Shown: one piece after another, positions 16,165 to 25,045 of the stretch
Layout of the letters: every line of letters begins with the position of its first letter
Position numbering within the stretch: position 1 is the stretch's first letter
Source of the DNA: Rhodoferax sp.
Lineage (GTDB): Bacteria > Pseudomonadota > Gammaproteobacteria > Burkholderiales > Burkholderiaceae_C
DNA length: 46,891 nt
Direction of reading: 5' to 3'
Assembly (NCBI GenBank): GCA_030645355.1
Contig: JAUSNJ010000033.1
Location: 1-46,891, forward strand
Program-made: the position numbers and the translations under genes
Notes under the pieces: model-generated
Database searches by the model: none
What the model saw: the letters and a program-made list of their open reading frames with translations, nothing else
What the model was told of the DNA's origin: nothing

Positions 16165-17232
16165 TCAACCGCCGAGTGAAGGTGACAGCAGATACCCGTC
16201 AACTTCAAACAAATGCAGGCACACACCGCACACGTCAGGGTCGTAGAGGCGGCCCGCGCCGTGGCGAATCTCGTCCAGGGCCCTGTCTATGCCCAGTGCC
16301 GCGCGATAGGGGCGGTGCGTGGCCATGGCCTCCACCACATCGGCCACGGCGATTATGCGGGCCTCCAGCAGGATTTCGTCACCGCGCAGTCCCTTGGGGT
16401 AACCACTGCCATCCGTGCGCTCGTGGTGCTGGAGGATCATGTCCATCACCGGCCAGGGAAATTCCACCTGGCGCAGGATGTCCCCAGCGACCTCGGGATG
16501 GCTCTTCACCAACAGGAACTCTACGTCCGTGAGACGGCCAGGGCGGGTCAAAATCTCCGCAGGCACGCTGATTTTGCCCAGGTCATGGATCATGCCGCCC
16601 AGCCGTATGCCGTCGATCTGATCCGGCGGCAGGCCCAGTTTCTGCGAAATAGTGACGGCCAGTCTTGAGACACGTGCCTGGTGTCCGGCGGTGTAGGGGT
16701 CGCGCTTCTCGATGGTGATGGCGATGGCCTGGATGGTCTGCTCCAGCATGCGCCGGTATTGACCCTGGCTCTCCCGCAGGGCATCACAGGTGACGCGCAG
16801 TTCGGCGGTGCGATCTGCCACCTGGCTTTCCAGCTGGCGTTGCATGTGGTGAAGCTGCAGGTGGGTCCGCACCCGGGCCAGGACTTCCTCGGCTTGAAAG
16901 GGCTTGGACACATAGTCCACGCCGCCCGCGCGAAATGCCGCCAGCTTGTCGGCGGTTTCCGTCAAGGCACTGATGAAGACCACCGGGATGTCGCGGGTCA
17001 CCGCATCGGCCTTGAGGCGCCGGCAGGTCTCGTAGCCGCCCATGCCGGGCATGCGGATGTCCAGCAGGATCAGATCCGGCGCACTGGCGGCAATGGCACG
17101 CAGCGCAATTTCACCGCTCAAAGCCTGGCGCACCTTGAACCCGGCATGCTGCAGAATGCCGCTGAGCACCTGCAGGTTGTTCGGATTGTCATCGACGATA
17201 ACAATGCCGCCTTGGCTGTTGTTGTTACTCAT
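16165..17232 (-). CDS. Response regulator with HD-GYP domain
   Basis: A 355-residue two-domain regulator. The receiver domain has acidic residues VDDN (13-16) and phospho-acceptor Asp58 in LILLDIRMPG. A coiled linker (about 128-165) leads to an HD-GYP domain with HDLGK (216-220) and HHERTDGSGYP (269-279), the residues expected of an active c-di-GMP phosphodiesterase. ATG 17232 overlaps the kinase stop as ATGA, so the two are coupled and very likely partners. Phosphorylation probably controls c-di-GMP breakdown; the target behaviour is not visible. Confidence 0.9.
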   Translation of the reverse strand: MSNNNSQGGIVIVDDNPNNLQVLSGILQHAGFKVRQALSGEIALRAIAASAPDLILLDIRMPGMGGYETCRRLKADAVTRDIPVVFISALTETADKLAAFRAGGVDYVSKPFQAEEVLARVRTHLQLHHMQRQLESQVADRTAELRVTCDALRESQGQYRRMLEQTIQAIAITIEKRDPYTAGHQARVSRLAVTISQKLGLPPDQIDGIRLGGMIHDLGKISVPAEILTRPGRLTDVEFLLVKSHPEVAGDILRQVEFPWPVMDMILQHHERTDGSGYPKGLRGDEILLEARIIAVADVVEAMATHRPYRAALGIDRALDEIRHGAGRLYDPDVCGVCLHLFEVDGYLLSPSLGG

Positions 17233-19556
17233 GGCGAACCTTTCGGGCTTGCGCACAGGGCGACGATTTGATCATAGCGATAGGCCCGAACCCATTCTTC
17301 GAGTTCACTGGCCAGGCGGGAGTCAGTTGCACGGATGCGATCAATGGCGCGCTGGGTGGCCTCCTCGTCCAGGATTCCCGCCGCACGACAGAGTTCTTCG
17401 CGCAGGTCTGCTGGCAAACCAGCCAGATCCACCCCGCTGTCCAAGGCGGAAGTGCTCGCCTGGGATGGCTCTGCGTAGCGGTAGCGCAACCCCAGCAATC
17501 GCTCCATGGCAGAGAACAATTGTTCTTCATTGATCGGTTTGGACAGCACATCGTCGCAACCGGCCCCGAGGATGGCGCCGCGATCCTCGCGGAACGCGCT
17601 TGCGGTGAGGGCCACAATCTTTACCTCCAGGCCACCCGGCAATGCGCGGATGCGGCGGGTGGCTTCGTAACCATCCATGACCGGCATGCGCATATCCATC
17701 CAGATGAAGTGCGGCTGCCAGGCCTCAAAGGCTTCCAACGCGTCCTGGCCGTTGGCGGCGATGCGGGTTTCCAGTCCGACCTGCTCCAGCAACTGCGCCA
17801 GCAAGAGCTGGTTGTCCTCCTGGTCCTCGACCACCAGTATCCGCTTGGACGCCTGTCCCTCAGCCAAAGCAACCACGCGACGGTGTGGCGGCAAGGCAGC
17901 CATCGCATCGGCCACATTGACCGGCAGGCGCAGCGTAAAGGCAGAACCCTGGTCCACCACGCTCCCCACCGCCAATTCGCCGCCCAGGAGTTGCGCGAAC
18001 TGCCGCGCAATGGTCAGGCCCAGCCCGGTTCCCTCACCCGCGAGAATGCCCTGCTCGGTCTGGTAGAACGGCTGGAAGATGCGATCGAGCTCTTCCTGCG
18101 CAATGCCGATACCCGTGTCGCGCACGACGAAGTCCAGTCTCAGCCGGGTCGATTGGCCGTCCCAGTCCGATGTGCTCACGTCGAAATCGATTCCGCCATG
18201 GACCGTGAACTTGACCGCGTTGGACAACAGATTGATCAGTATCTGGCGCAGCTTGCCGGGGTCGGTGCTGACGTACTTGGGCACGTCGTCGCCCACATGC
18301 ACATTAAGCTCCAGCCCTTTCTGGCGCGCCCTCAGTTCCATGGCCTCGACGATGGCTTCCATCAGCTCATGCAAGTCGCAGACCTGAATCTGTGTGGTCA
18401 GCCGTCCGGCCTCGATCTTGGAGAGATCGAGGATGTCGTTGATCAGCGTCAGCAAATGGCGGCCGCTGCGGTTGATGGTGTTGAGATTGCGTTTTTGGGC
18501 CTGCGGAATGTTGTCGTCATGTGCCATCAATTCCGCAAAGCCGAGGATGGCGTTGAGCGGCGTACGCAATTCGTGGGACATATTGGAGAGGAAGACGCTC
18601 TTGGCGCGGTTGGCGGCCTCGGCGGCCTCCAGCGCGGCGCGCAGATCCCGATCCGCCCGGTCCATGCGGCGCATCAGGAACCACAGCAATATCCCGATCA
18701 GGGAGAGCCCTATCACGCCCACCAGGGTGTTGCGCATGGCGGCTGCCAGGACTCTGCTGGTAATGGATTTTGTAGGAACCCCCGAGAAGGCAATCCAGTT
18801 GGCCTCGGGGATGGAGACGAAAGCATAGTGCCGGCCCACACCGTCCGTGCCAACGGTCTCGGCGTCGCCATCCCGGATTTCAAGTGCCAGTTTTGGTCCC
18901 GCCTGGTCACCCACGTACTTGCCAATGAGCTGCTCCTCGTCGGCATTGCGCCAAATCAAGATGCCGTCTGCGGAAATGAAGCCAAAACGCGTGCCTTCGG
19001 GCAGAGAGTCGGTGGGAATGCGCGGGTTGAAACGTTCCAGGTCCAGTGGCAGGCCCAGAAAGCCGCGCAGTTGCTGGTTCTCGCCCCACACCGGCTCCAC
19101 CAGTACCGATACCAGCTTGCCCGTGATAGGGCCGATGAAGGGCTTGCCAACCACGAAGCGCTTCTCCGCCAGGGCCCGTTGGAACCACTCGGTCTTCGCC
19201 ACCGACACCGGCTTGCCTCCCGGCTGGGGGACGGCGGAACACGGGGCTGTGCCATTCAAATCCACCGTTGCCACATTGGCAAATTCGGGAAACATGGTGC
19301 GCAAATCCGCAAACAGGGTGCCGCACTGGGCCGGGTCCATGGCCTGAACCTCCGCTCGCCGGTTGACGCCCAACATGCGCTCCCGGTTGCGCTCCAGCAG
19401 AACTTCGGTGTTGTTGGCAATCAGGGTGCTCAGGGTCCGCAGCCGCCCCCTCTCCTGGTCCACGGCATTGTTGAAATCGGAATAGAGCGTAAAGCCCAGC
19501 ATGCCAATGAGGGAGGCCACCACCACGGCCGCAAGGGCAAACAGGTAGTTTTTCAT
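17229..19556 (-). CDS. Hybrid sensor histidine kinase
   Basis: A 775-residue membrane kinase. A transmembrane segment (about 5-25), a periplasmic dCache-like sensor (about 30-270) and a second segment (about 277-296) precede HisKA with His328 in NMSHELRTPLN, the ATPase boxes NLLSNAVKF (442-450), DTGIG (480-484) and GTGLGL (509-514), and a C-terminal receiver with Asp621 in WMDMRMPVMDG. The tail has no clear Hpt domain. ATG 19556 is chosen because the first membrane helix starts there. Ligand unknown; the partner is the coupled HD-GYP regulator. Confidence 0.9.
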   Translation of the reverse strand: MKNYLFALAAVVVASLIGMLGFTLYSDFNNAVDQERGRLRTLSTLIANNTEVLLERNRERMLGVNRRAEVQAMDPAQCGTLFADLRTMFPEFANVATVDLNGTAPCSAVPQPGGKPVSVAKTEWFQRALAEKRFVVGKPFIGPITGKLVSVLVEPVWGENQQLRGFLGLPLDLERFNPRIPTDSLPEGTRFGFISADGILIWRNADEEQLIGKYVGDQAGPKLALEIRDGDAETVGTDGVGRHYAFVSIPEANWIAFSGVPTKSITSRVLAAAMRNTLVGVIGLSLIGILLWFLMRRMDRADRDLRAALEAAEAANRAKSVFLSNMSHELRTPLNAILGFAELMAHDDNIPQAQKRNLNTINRSGRHLLTLINDILDLSKIEAGRLTTQIQVCDLHELMEAIVEAMELRARQKGLELNVHVGDDVPKYVSTDPGKLRQILINLLSNAVKFTVHGGIDFDVSTSDWDGQSTRLRLDFVVRDTGIGIAQEELDRIFQPFYQTEQGILAGEGTGLGLTIARQFAQLLGGELAVGSVVDQGSAFTLRLPVNVADAMAALPPHRRVVALAEGQASKRILVVEDQEDNQLLLAQLLEQVGLETRIAANGQDALEAFEAWQPHFIWMDMRMPVMDGYEATRRIRALPGGLEVKIVALTASAFREDRGAILGAGCDDVLSKPINEEQLFSAMERLLGLRYRYAEPSQASTSALDSGVDLAGLPADLREELCRAAGILDEEATQRAIDRIRATDSRLASELEEWVRAYRYDQIVALCASPKGSP

Positions 19557-19763
19557 GGAAACAGTGTTGGTCGGCGCGGTGTCTTGACCCTCTACACCTT
19601 GCACGCGATATGGCACGACAGCACTCCCAAAACACACAGCAATTCAATCCCTGTGCGACGCAGTGTGACACGCCCTATTGCAGCTTCGATTGTCGAAAGT
19701 CAAGAATGTGGCACTTACGCGCATCACCCGGTGGCCTGATGGCCAGCGCCGAAGTTTTGAGAA

Positions 19764-19820
19764 AAATCAGCCTCTAGCCCTCGTGTGTATTGGCTAAGCC
19801 GCTATTGTTTGTATAGCAAT
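19764..19820 (-). repeat. 57-bp dispersed repeat, copy 4 (at the tetR stop codon)
   Basis: In reverse complement it starts ATTGCTATACA, has the arm ATAGC, then ACACGAGGGCTAGAGGC and ends in ATTT. Its first base, on the minus strand, is the last base of the TetR gene's TGA stop. It occupies the end of the 263-base gap between the kinase start and the repressor, in which I see no gene. Confidence 0.85.
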
Positions 19821-20443
19821 CAGGCGGCAGGACCGCCCAGCCCGGCCAGGTAGGCATCCAGCGCCTGGTTGCCTACCACCTCCAGATCAAACGACTCGGG
19901 GTGCAGCAACCAGTTGTGCATCAGGCCATCAATCAGTGCGTGCAGTGCAATGGCCGCCGGGCGCACGGAAGTGCCCTTGGGCAATTGCCCGCAGTCCACG
20001 GCCAGCGACACCTGGCGTTGCAGGTCGCCCATGCACTGGTCGCGCTCGGCGATGTGGCGCTCACGCAGAGTCAGCAACTCGTCCACGTACTCGACCTTGT
20101 GCGAGGCGATCTCAAACACCCTTTGCACCTGCTGGTCGTGCACGGTCTGGTGGAAGGCGGATGCCACATTGCGGCGCAGATGCTCCAAGGGCTCGGCAGC
20201 CTCGTCTGCGGATTGGTCGTTGAACCGGGTGGTCATGGGCAGCGTCACGCGCCGCAGCATGGCGTCAAACACGTCGGCCTTGTTGTCAAAATGCCAGTAA
20301 ATGGCGCCGCGCGTCAACCCCGCCTCTTGCGCTATCTCCTGCAGCGACGTGCGCGAAACACCCCGGCGCTGGAACACGCGCTCGGCCGCGTCCAGGATCA
20401 GGTCGCGGGTCACTAGGGCGTCTTCTTTGGTGCGTCTGGCCAT
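19820..20443 (-). CDS. TetR-family efflux repressor (AcrR/TtgR type)
   Basis: A 207-residue repressor. The N-terminal helix-turn-helix reads TSLQEIAQEAGLTRGAIYWHF, with the GAIYWHF signature typical of AcrR, TtgR and MtrR; the rest is the helical ligand-binding domain. ATG 20443 is chosen because MARRTKEDALVTR is the usual family start. It is divergent from the efflux operon at 20618 and should bind the 24-bp palindrome between them, repressing the operon until an efflux substrate binds. Confidence 0.9.
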   Translation of the reverse strand: MARRTKEDALVTRDLILDAAERVFQRRGVSRTSLQEIAQEAGLTRGAIYWHFDNKADVFDAMLRRVTLPMTTRFNDQSADEAAEPLEHLRRNVASAFHQTVHDQQVQRVFEIASHKVEYVDELLTLRERHIAERDQCMGDLQRQVSLAVDCGQLPKGTSVRPAAIALHALIDGLMHNWLLHPESFDLEVVGNQALDAYLAGLGGPAA

Positions 20444-20483
20444 ATCTTTCTTGCAATCAGGGTTTTTTACAGAACGTTCACAA

Positions 20484-20507
20484 TATACATTCATCGATGT
20501 ATGTATA
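20484..20507. promoter_or_regulatory. TetR/AcrR-type operator palindrome
   Basis: A 24-bp inverted repeat: arms TATACAT (20484-20490) and ATGTATA (20501-20507) around CATCGATG (20492-20499). Only one symmetric pair (20491/20500) fails to match. The half-sites resemble the AcrR operator of E. coli (TACATACATT... ATGAATGTATG). A -10-like TATACT starts inside the right arm (20504-20509) reading toward the efflux operon, so binding would block RNA polymerase. Confidence 0.85.
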
Positions 20508-20617
20508 CTAATTCAAATTCCTAGAAATGCCACCCTTGGTTGATGCCAGTTTGCGCTGGCTCAACACCCATCTCCCTCTGGCACCTGCCAGACATCTCCA
20601 AGAAAAAAGGATTTTTC

Positions 20618-21886
20618 ATGTCCTCATTGCGCGCTTTTGCCCATCAGCCGACTCCTGGCGTTTCCCTGCGCCGCATGGCTCTGGTGCTCACACCACTGGC
20701 CCTCCTCCTCGCCGCCTGCGGTGCCAAGGATGCAGCACCCGGCGCAGGTGGTGCTGGTGGTGGAGCAGGCGGCCCGCCCCCTGCCACCGTGGGCGTGGTC
20801 ACCGTCGCCAATGAGGCCGTGGCCTTGCAGACCGAGCTGCCCGGCCGCGTCAGCGCCGTGCGCGTGGCCCAGGTGCGCGCCCGCGTGAATGGCGTGGTGC
20901 AGAAGCGCCTGTTCCGCGAGGGCAGCGAGGTCAAAGCCGGGCAAGCCCTGTACCAGATCGACCCCGCCCCCTACAAGGCCGCGCTGGACAGCGCCCAGGC
21001 CAGCCTTGCCAAGGGCCAGGCCAATCTGGCGCAGGCAGCAGCCCAGGTAGAACGCTACAAGCCGCTGGTGGAGGCCAATGCCATCAGCAAGCAGGAATTC
21101 ACCACGCTGGTGACAGCCGAGAAGCAGGCGCAGGCCGATGTAGCCACCGCCAAGGCCGCCGTGCAGACCGCGCAGATCAATCTGGATTACGCAGCAGTCA
21201 GCGCCCCCATCTCCGGCCGCATTGGCCAGGCCCTGGTAACCGAAGGCGCGCTGGTCAGCGCGGCCGAGGCCACACAGCTGGCCGTCATCCAGCAGACCGG
21301 CACCATGTATGTGAACTTCACGCAATCCAGCACCGACGTGCTGCGCCTGCGCAAGGCCCTGGCCACCAAGCAATTGCGCGCGTCCGGTGACGGCTCCGTG
21401 CCCGTGCGCGTGGTGCTGGAAGACGGCACCGAGCTGCCCAAGCCCGGCAAGTTGCTGTTCACCGACCTGACGGTGGACGCCACCTCCGGCCAGATCACGC
21501 TGCGCGCCGAAGTGCCCAACCCCGACGGCCTGCTGCTGCCCGGCCAGTACGTGCGCGTGCGCCTGTCGCAGGCCGAGCTGCCAGCCGGCATGCTGCTGCC
21601 CCAACAGGCCGTGACCCGCACCAACCAGGGCGACACCGTGCTGGTGGTGGGTGCCGATGGCAAGCCCGGCCCACGCCCGGTCAAGATCGGCAATGCCCAG
21701 GGCAACCAGTGGCTGGTTCTCAGTGGCCTGAAGCCCGGCGAGCAGGTCATCGTCGACGGCTTCCAGAAGATGATGGTGCCCGGCGCACCGGTCAAGACCG
21801 TGCCCTGGACGCCCGGTGGCGCAAGTGCCGCACCCGCAGCACCCGCCAGCGCGGCATCAGCGCCCGCCAGTGCGGCCAGCAAATAA
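20618..21886 (+). CDS. acrA: RND efflux periplasmic adaptor lipoprotein (AcrA/MexA type)
   Basis: A 422-residue membrane-fusion protein. The signal ends in the lipobox LAAC with Cys34; then come a Gly/Pro-rich spacer, a lipoyl half (ELPGRVSAVRVAQVRARVNG), an alpha-helical hairpin (about 115-185), the second lipoyl half (ISGRIGQALVTEGALV) and beta-barrel domains, ending in an Ala/Pro/Ser-rich tail. It links the inner-membrane pump to the outer-membrane channel. AAAAAAGGA stands before ATG 20618. It is first in the operon with acrB- and oprM-like genes. Confidence 0.92.
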   Translation: MSSLRAFAHQPTPGVSLRRMALVLTPLALLLAACGAKDAAPGAGGAGGGAGGPPPATVGVVTVANEAVALQTELPGRVSAVRVAQVRARVNGVVQKRLFREGSEVKAGQALYQIDPAPYKAALDSAQASLAKGQANLAQAAAQVERYKPLVEANAISKQEFTTLVTAEKQAQADVATAKAAVQTAQINLDYAAVSAPISGRIGQALVTEGALVSAAEATQLAVIQQTGTMYVNFTQSSTDVLRLRKALATKQLRASGDGSVPVRVVLEDGTELPKPGKLLFTDLTVDATSGQITLRAEVPNPDGLLLPGQYVRVRLSQAELPAGMLLPQQAVTRTNQGDTVLVVGADGKPGPRPVKIGNAQGNQWLVLSGLKPGEQVIVDGFQKMMVPGAPVKTVPWTPGGASAAPAAPASAASAPASAASK

Positions 21887-21898
21887 GGGGCACCCTAC

Positions 21899-24800
21899 AT
21901 GGCCCAGTTCTTTATCAACCGCCCCATCTTTGCATGGGTGATTGCCCTCTTCATTCTGGTGATGGGCGGCACAGCCATCACGCAGCTGCCCATCGCGCAA
22001 TACCCGCCGGTGGCGCCGCCTTCCATCGTCATCACGGCGGGCTACCCCGGTGCCTCGGCCCAGATTCTCGAAGACAGCGTGCTCTCCGTCATCGAGCGCG
22101 AAATGAATGGCTCGCCCGGCATGATCTACATGGAGTCGGTGGCGCAGGCCAATGGCACCGGCACCATCACCATCAGCTTTGAGCCTGGCACCAGCCCCGA
22201 TCTGGCGCAGGTGGATGTGCAAAACCGCCTGGCGCGTGCGACCCCCCGTCTGCCCGCTGCGGTCACGCAGGCGGGCGTGCGGGTAGACAAGGCCCGGTCC
22301 AACTTCCTGCTGTTCACGATGTTGTCGTCGGACAACCCGGACATTGACATCGTGGCCCTGGGCGACTACGCCTCGCGCAACGTGCTGCCCGAAATCCAGC
22401 GCCTGCCCGGCATCGGCCAGGCCCAGCTGTTCGGCACCGAGCGCGCCATGCGCATCTGGATAGACCCGGCCAAGCTCAACGGCTACAACCTGTCCGCCGC
22501 CGAGGTGAACGCCGCCATCCGCTCGCAAAACGCCCAGGTATCACCCGGCTCCATTGGCGAGCTGCCCAATATTGCCGGCCAGACCGTCGCCGCCACCGTG
22601 GTGGTGGACGGCCAGCTCAGCGACACCACGCAGTTTGGCAACATCGTGCTGCGCGCCAATACCGATGGCTCCACCGTAAGGCTCAAAGATGTGGCCCGCA
22701 TTGAACTCGGTGCCCAGACCTACGCCACATCGGCCCGCCTGAATGGCAAGCCGGCCGCCGGCATGGGCGTGCAACTCGCGCCCAGCGGTAATGCGCTGGC
22801 AGCGGCCAAGGCTGTGCGCGAGCGCATGGCCGAGCTGGAACCCTACTTCCCCAAGGGCGTGAAGTGGACCATCCCCTACGATGCCTCGCGCTTCGTCAAG
22901 ATTTCCATCTCGCAGGTGGCCGAGACCCTGGTCATCGCCGTGATTCTGGTGTTCCTGGTGATGTATCTGTTCCTGCAGAACTTCCGCTACACCATCATCC
23001 CCACCATCGTCGTACCGGTGGCCCTGCTGGGCACGTTTGCGATGCTGATGGCAATGGGCTTTTCCATCAACGTGCTGACCATGTTCGGCATGGTGCTGGT
23101 GATCGGCATCGTGGTGGACGACGCCATCGTGGTCGTGGAAAACGTCGAGCGCATCATGAGCGAAGAGGGCCTGCCCCCGTTGCAGGCCACGCGCAAGGCC
23201 ATGGGCCAGATCTCGGGAGCCATCATCGGCGTGACCGTGGTGCTGATTGCGGTGTTTGTGCCACTGGCGTTCTTCAAGGGCTCGGTGGGCAATATCTACC
23301 GCCAGTTCTCGGCAGTCATGGTCTGCTCGATTGGCTTCTCGGCCTTCATGGCGCTGTCCCTGACCCCTGCGCTGTGCGCCACCTTGCTGAAGCAGGTGGA
23401 GGCCGGGCACCACCATGCCAAGACCGGATTCTTTGGCTGGTTCAACCGGGGCTTCTCCAGCACCGCCAAGAACTACGAGAGCCTGGTGGCCCGCATTCTC
23501 CAGCGCGCCGGCCGCTACCTGCTCATCTATGGCGCCATCATTGCTGTGGTCGGCGTGATGTATATGCGTCTGCCCACCTCCTTCCTGCCCAATGAAGACC
23601 AGGGCACCATGCTGGTCAATATCCAGCTGCCCCCCGGCGCCACCCGGGAACGCACGCAAAACGTCATGGAGCAGGTGGAGGCCTTCATCCTGAAGCAGCC
23701 CGAAGTGCAGAGCATGGTGGGCGTGATGGGCTTCAGCTTCTCGGGCCAGGGACAGAACGCCGCGCTGGCCTTTGTGACGCTGAAAGACTGGTCTGAGCGC
23801 GCCGGCGAAGAACACTCCGCCCAGGCACTGGCGGGTCGCGCCTTTGGCGGGTTGATGGGCATACGCGATGCCTTCATCTTCCCGCTGAGTCCGCCCTCCA
23901 TTCCTGAGCTGGGCACCGCCTCAGGCTTCACCTTCCGCCTGCAGGACCGCGGTGGCAAGGGCCACGACGCGCTGGTGGCGGCGCGCAACCAGCTGCTGGG
24001 CATGGCCTCCAAGAGCAAGGTGCTCACGCAAGTGCGCCCCGACGGCCTGGAAGACGCCCCGCAGCTGCAGATTGACATCGACCGCGACAAGGCCAGCGCC
24101 CTGTCGGTGAACTTTGACTCCATCAACAGCACCATTTCCACGGCGCTGGGCTCGGCCTACATCAACGACTTCCCCAACCAGGGCCGCCTGCAGCGCGTGG
24201 TGGTGCAGGCCGACGCCACGGCACGCATGCAGCCAGACGATATCCTGAAGCTGACCACGCCCAATGCGCGGGGCGTGCCGGTGCCACTGTCGGCCTTTGC
24301 CAGCACCCGCTGGATCAAGGGCGCCATGCAGACCGTGCGCTACAACGGCTACCCCGCCATGCGCATAGGCGGCAGTGCTGCAACGGGTTACAGCACCGGG
24401 GACGCCATGCTTGAAATGGAAAAGCTCGCCGCCCAATTGCCCGAAGGCTTTGCCTTTGAGTGGACCGGCCTCTCGCGCGAGGAAAAGCTGGCCGGCTCCC
24501 AGGCCATGGTGCTGTATGGCTTTGCCATCCTGGCAGTCTTCTTGTGCCTGGCCGCGCTGTACGAGAGCTGGTCCATCCCCATGGCTGTGATTCTGGTGGT
24601 GCCGGTGGGCGTGCTGCTGGCCACCGTATTGCGTGGCTACTCCAATGACGTGTACTTTCAGGTCGGGCTGATCACCATCATCGGCCTGTCCGCCAAGAAC
24701 GCGATTCTGATCATCGAGTTTGCCAAGGACCTGCAGGCCCAGGGCAAGACTGCCGTGGAAGCGGCACTGGCGGCGGCGCACATGCGCTTTCGCCCCATCC

Positions 24801-25045
24801 TGATGACGTCCATGGCCTTCATGCTGGGTGTGCTGCCGCTGGCGATTTCCAGCGGTGCGGGCTCGGCCAGCCAGCGCGCCATCGGCACCGGCGTGATTGG
24901 TGGCAGCTTGGTCGGAACCATCCTCGCGGTCTTCTTCGTGCCCATCTTCTTCGTGATCGTGCGCAGCATCTTCAAGGGCAGCGAACGCCAGCACCAGTTT
25001 GACGCCGAGCACGGCCACCAGATCGGAGTCGATAGCCATGAATAA
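21899..25045 (+). CDS. acrB: RND multidrug efflux pump, HAE1 family (AcrB type)
   Basis: A 1048-residue inner-membrane proton antiporter, full length for AcrB. N-terminal MAQFFINRPIFAWVIALFI is typical of the family. The proton-relay pair Asp407-Asp408 (GIVVDDAIVVVENV) keeps E. coli numbering, and the relay lysine lies in GLSAKNAILIIEFAK. It exports hydrophobic drugs, detergents or dyes through the partner channel. It begins 12 bases after acrA and overlaps the outer-membrane gene by eight bases, so all three are co-translated. Repression by the upstream TetR protein is likely. Confidence 0.96.
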   Translation: MAQFFINRPIFAWVIALFILVMGGTAITQLPIAQYPPVAPPSIVITAGYPGASAQILEDSVLSVIEREMNGSPGMIYMESVAQANGTGTITISFEPGTSPDLAQVDVQNRLARATPRLPAAVTQAGVRVDKARSNFLLFTMLSSDNPDIDIVALGDYASRNVLPEIQRLPGIGQAQLFGTERAMRIWIDPAKLNGYNLSAAEVNAAIRSQNAQVSPGSIGELPNIAGQTVAATVVVDGQLSDTTQFGNIVLRANTDGSTVRLKDVARIELGAQTYATSARLNGKPAAGMGVQLAPSGNALAAAKAVRERMAELEPYFPKGVKWTIPYDASRFVKISISQVAETLVIAVILVFLVMYLFLQNFRYTIIPTIVVPVALLGTFAMLMAMGFSINVLTMFGMVLVIGIVVDDAIVVVENVERIMSEEGLPPLQATRKAMGQISGAIIGVTVVLIAVFVPLAFFKGSVGNIYRQFSAVMVCSIGFSAFMALSLTPALCATLLKQVEAGHHHAKTGFFGWFNRGFSSTAKNYESLVARILQRAGRYLLIYGAIIAVVGVMYMRLPTSFLPNEDQGTMLVNIQLPPGATRERTQNVMEQVEAFILKQPEVQSMVGVMGFSFSGQGQNAALAFVTLKDWSERAGEEHSAQALAGRAFGGLMGIRDAFIFPLSPPSIPELGTASGFTFRLQDRGGKGHDALVAARNQLLGMASKSKVLTQVRPDGLEDAPQLQIDIDRDKASALSVNFDSINSTISTALGSAYINDFPNQGRLQRVVVQADATARMQPDDILKLTTPNARGVPVPLSAFASTRWIKGAMQTVRYNGYPAMRIGGSAATGYSTGDAMLEMEKLAAQLPEGFAFEWTGLSREEKLAGSQAMVLYGFAILAVFLCLAALYESWSIPMAVILVVPVGVLLATVLRGYSNDVYFQVGLITIIGLSAKNAILIIEFAKDLQAQGKTAVEAALAAAHMRFRPILMTSMAFMLGVLPLAISSGAGSASQRAIGTGVIGGSLVGTILAVFFVPIFFVIVRSIFKGSERQHQFDAEHGHQIGVDSHE

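Noticed and set aside
17268-19739. Another long plus-strand open frame opposite the hybrid kinase
   Set aside because: Antisense to a gene with complete kinase motifs; His/Gln/Arg-rich translation typical of a shadow frame.
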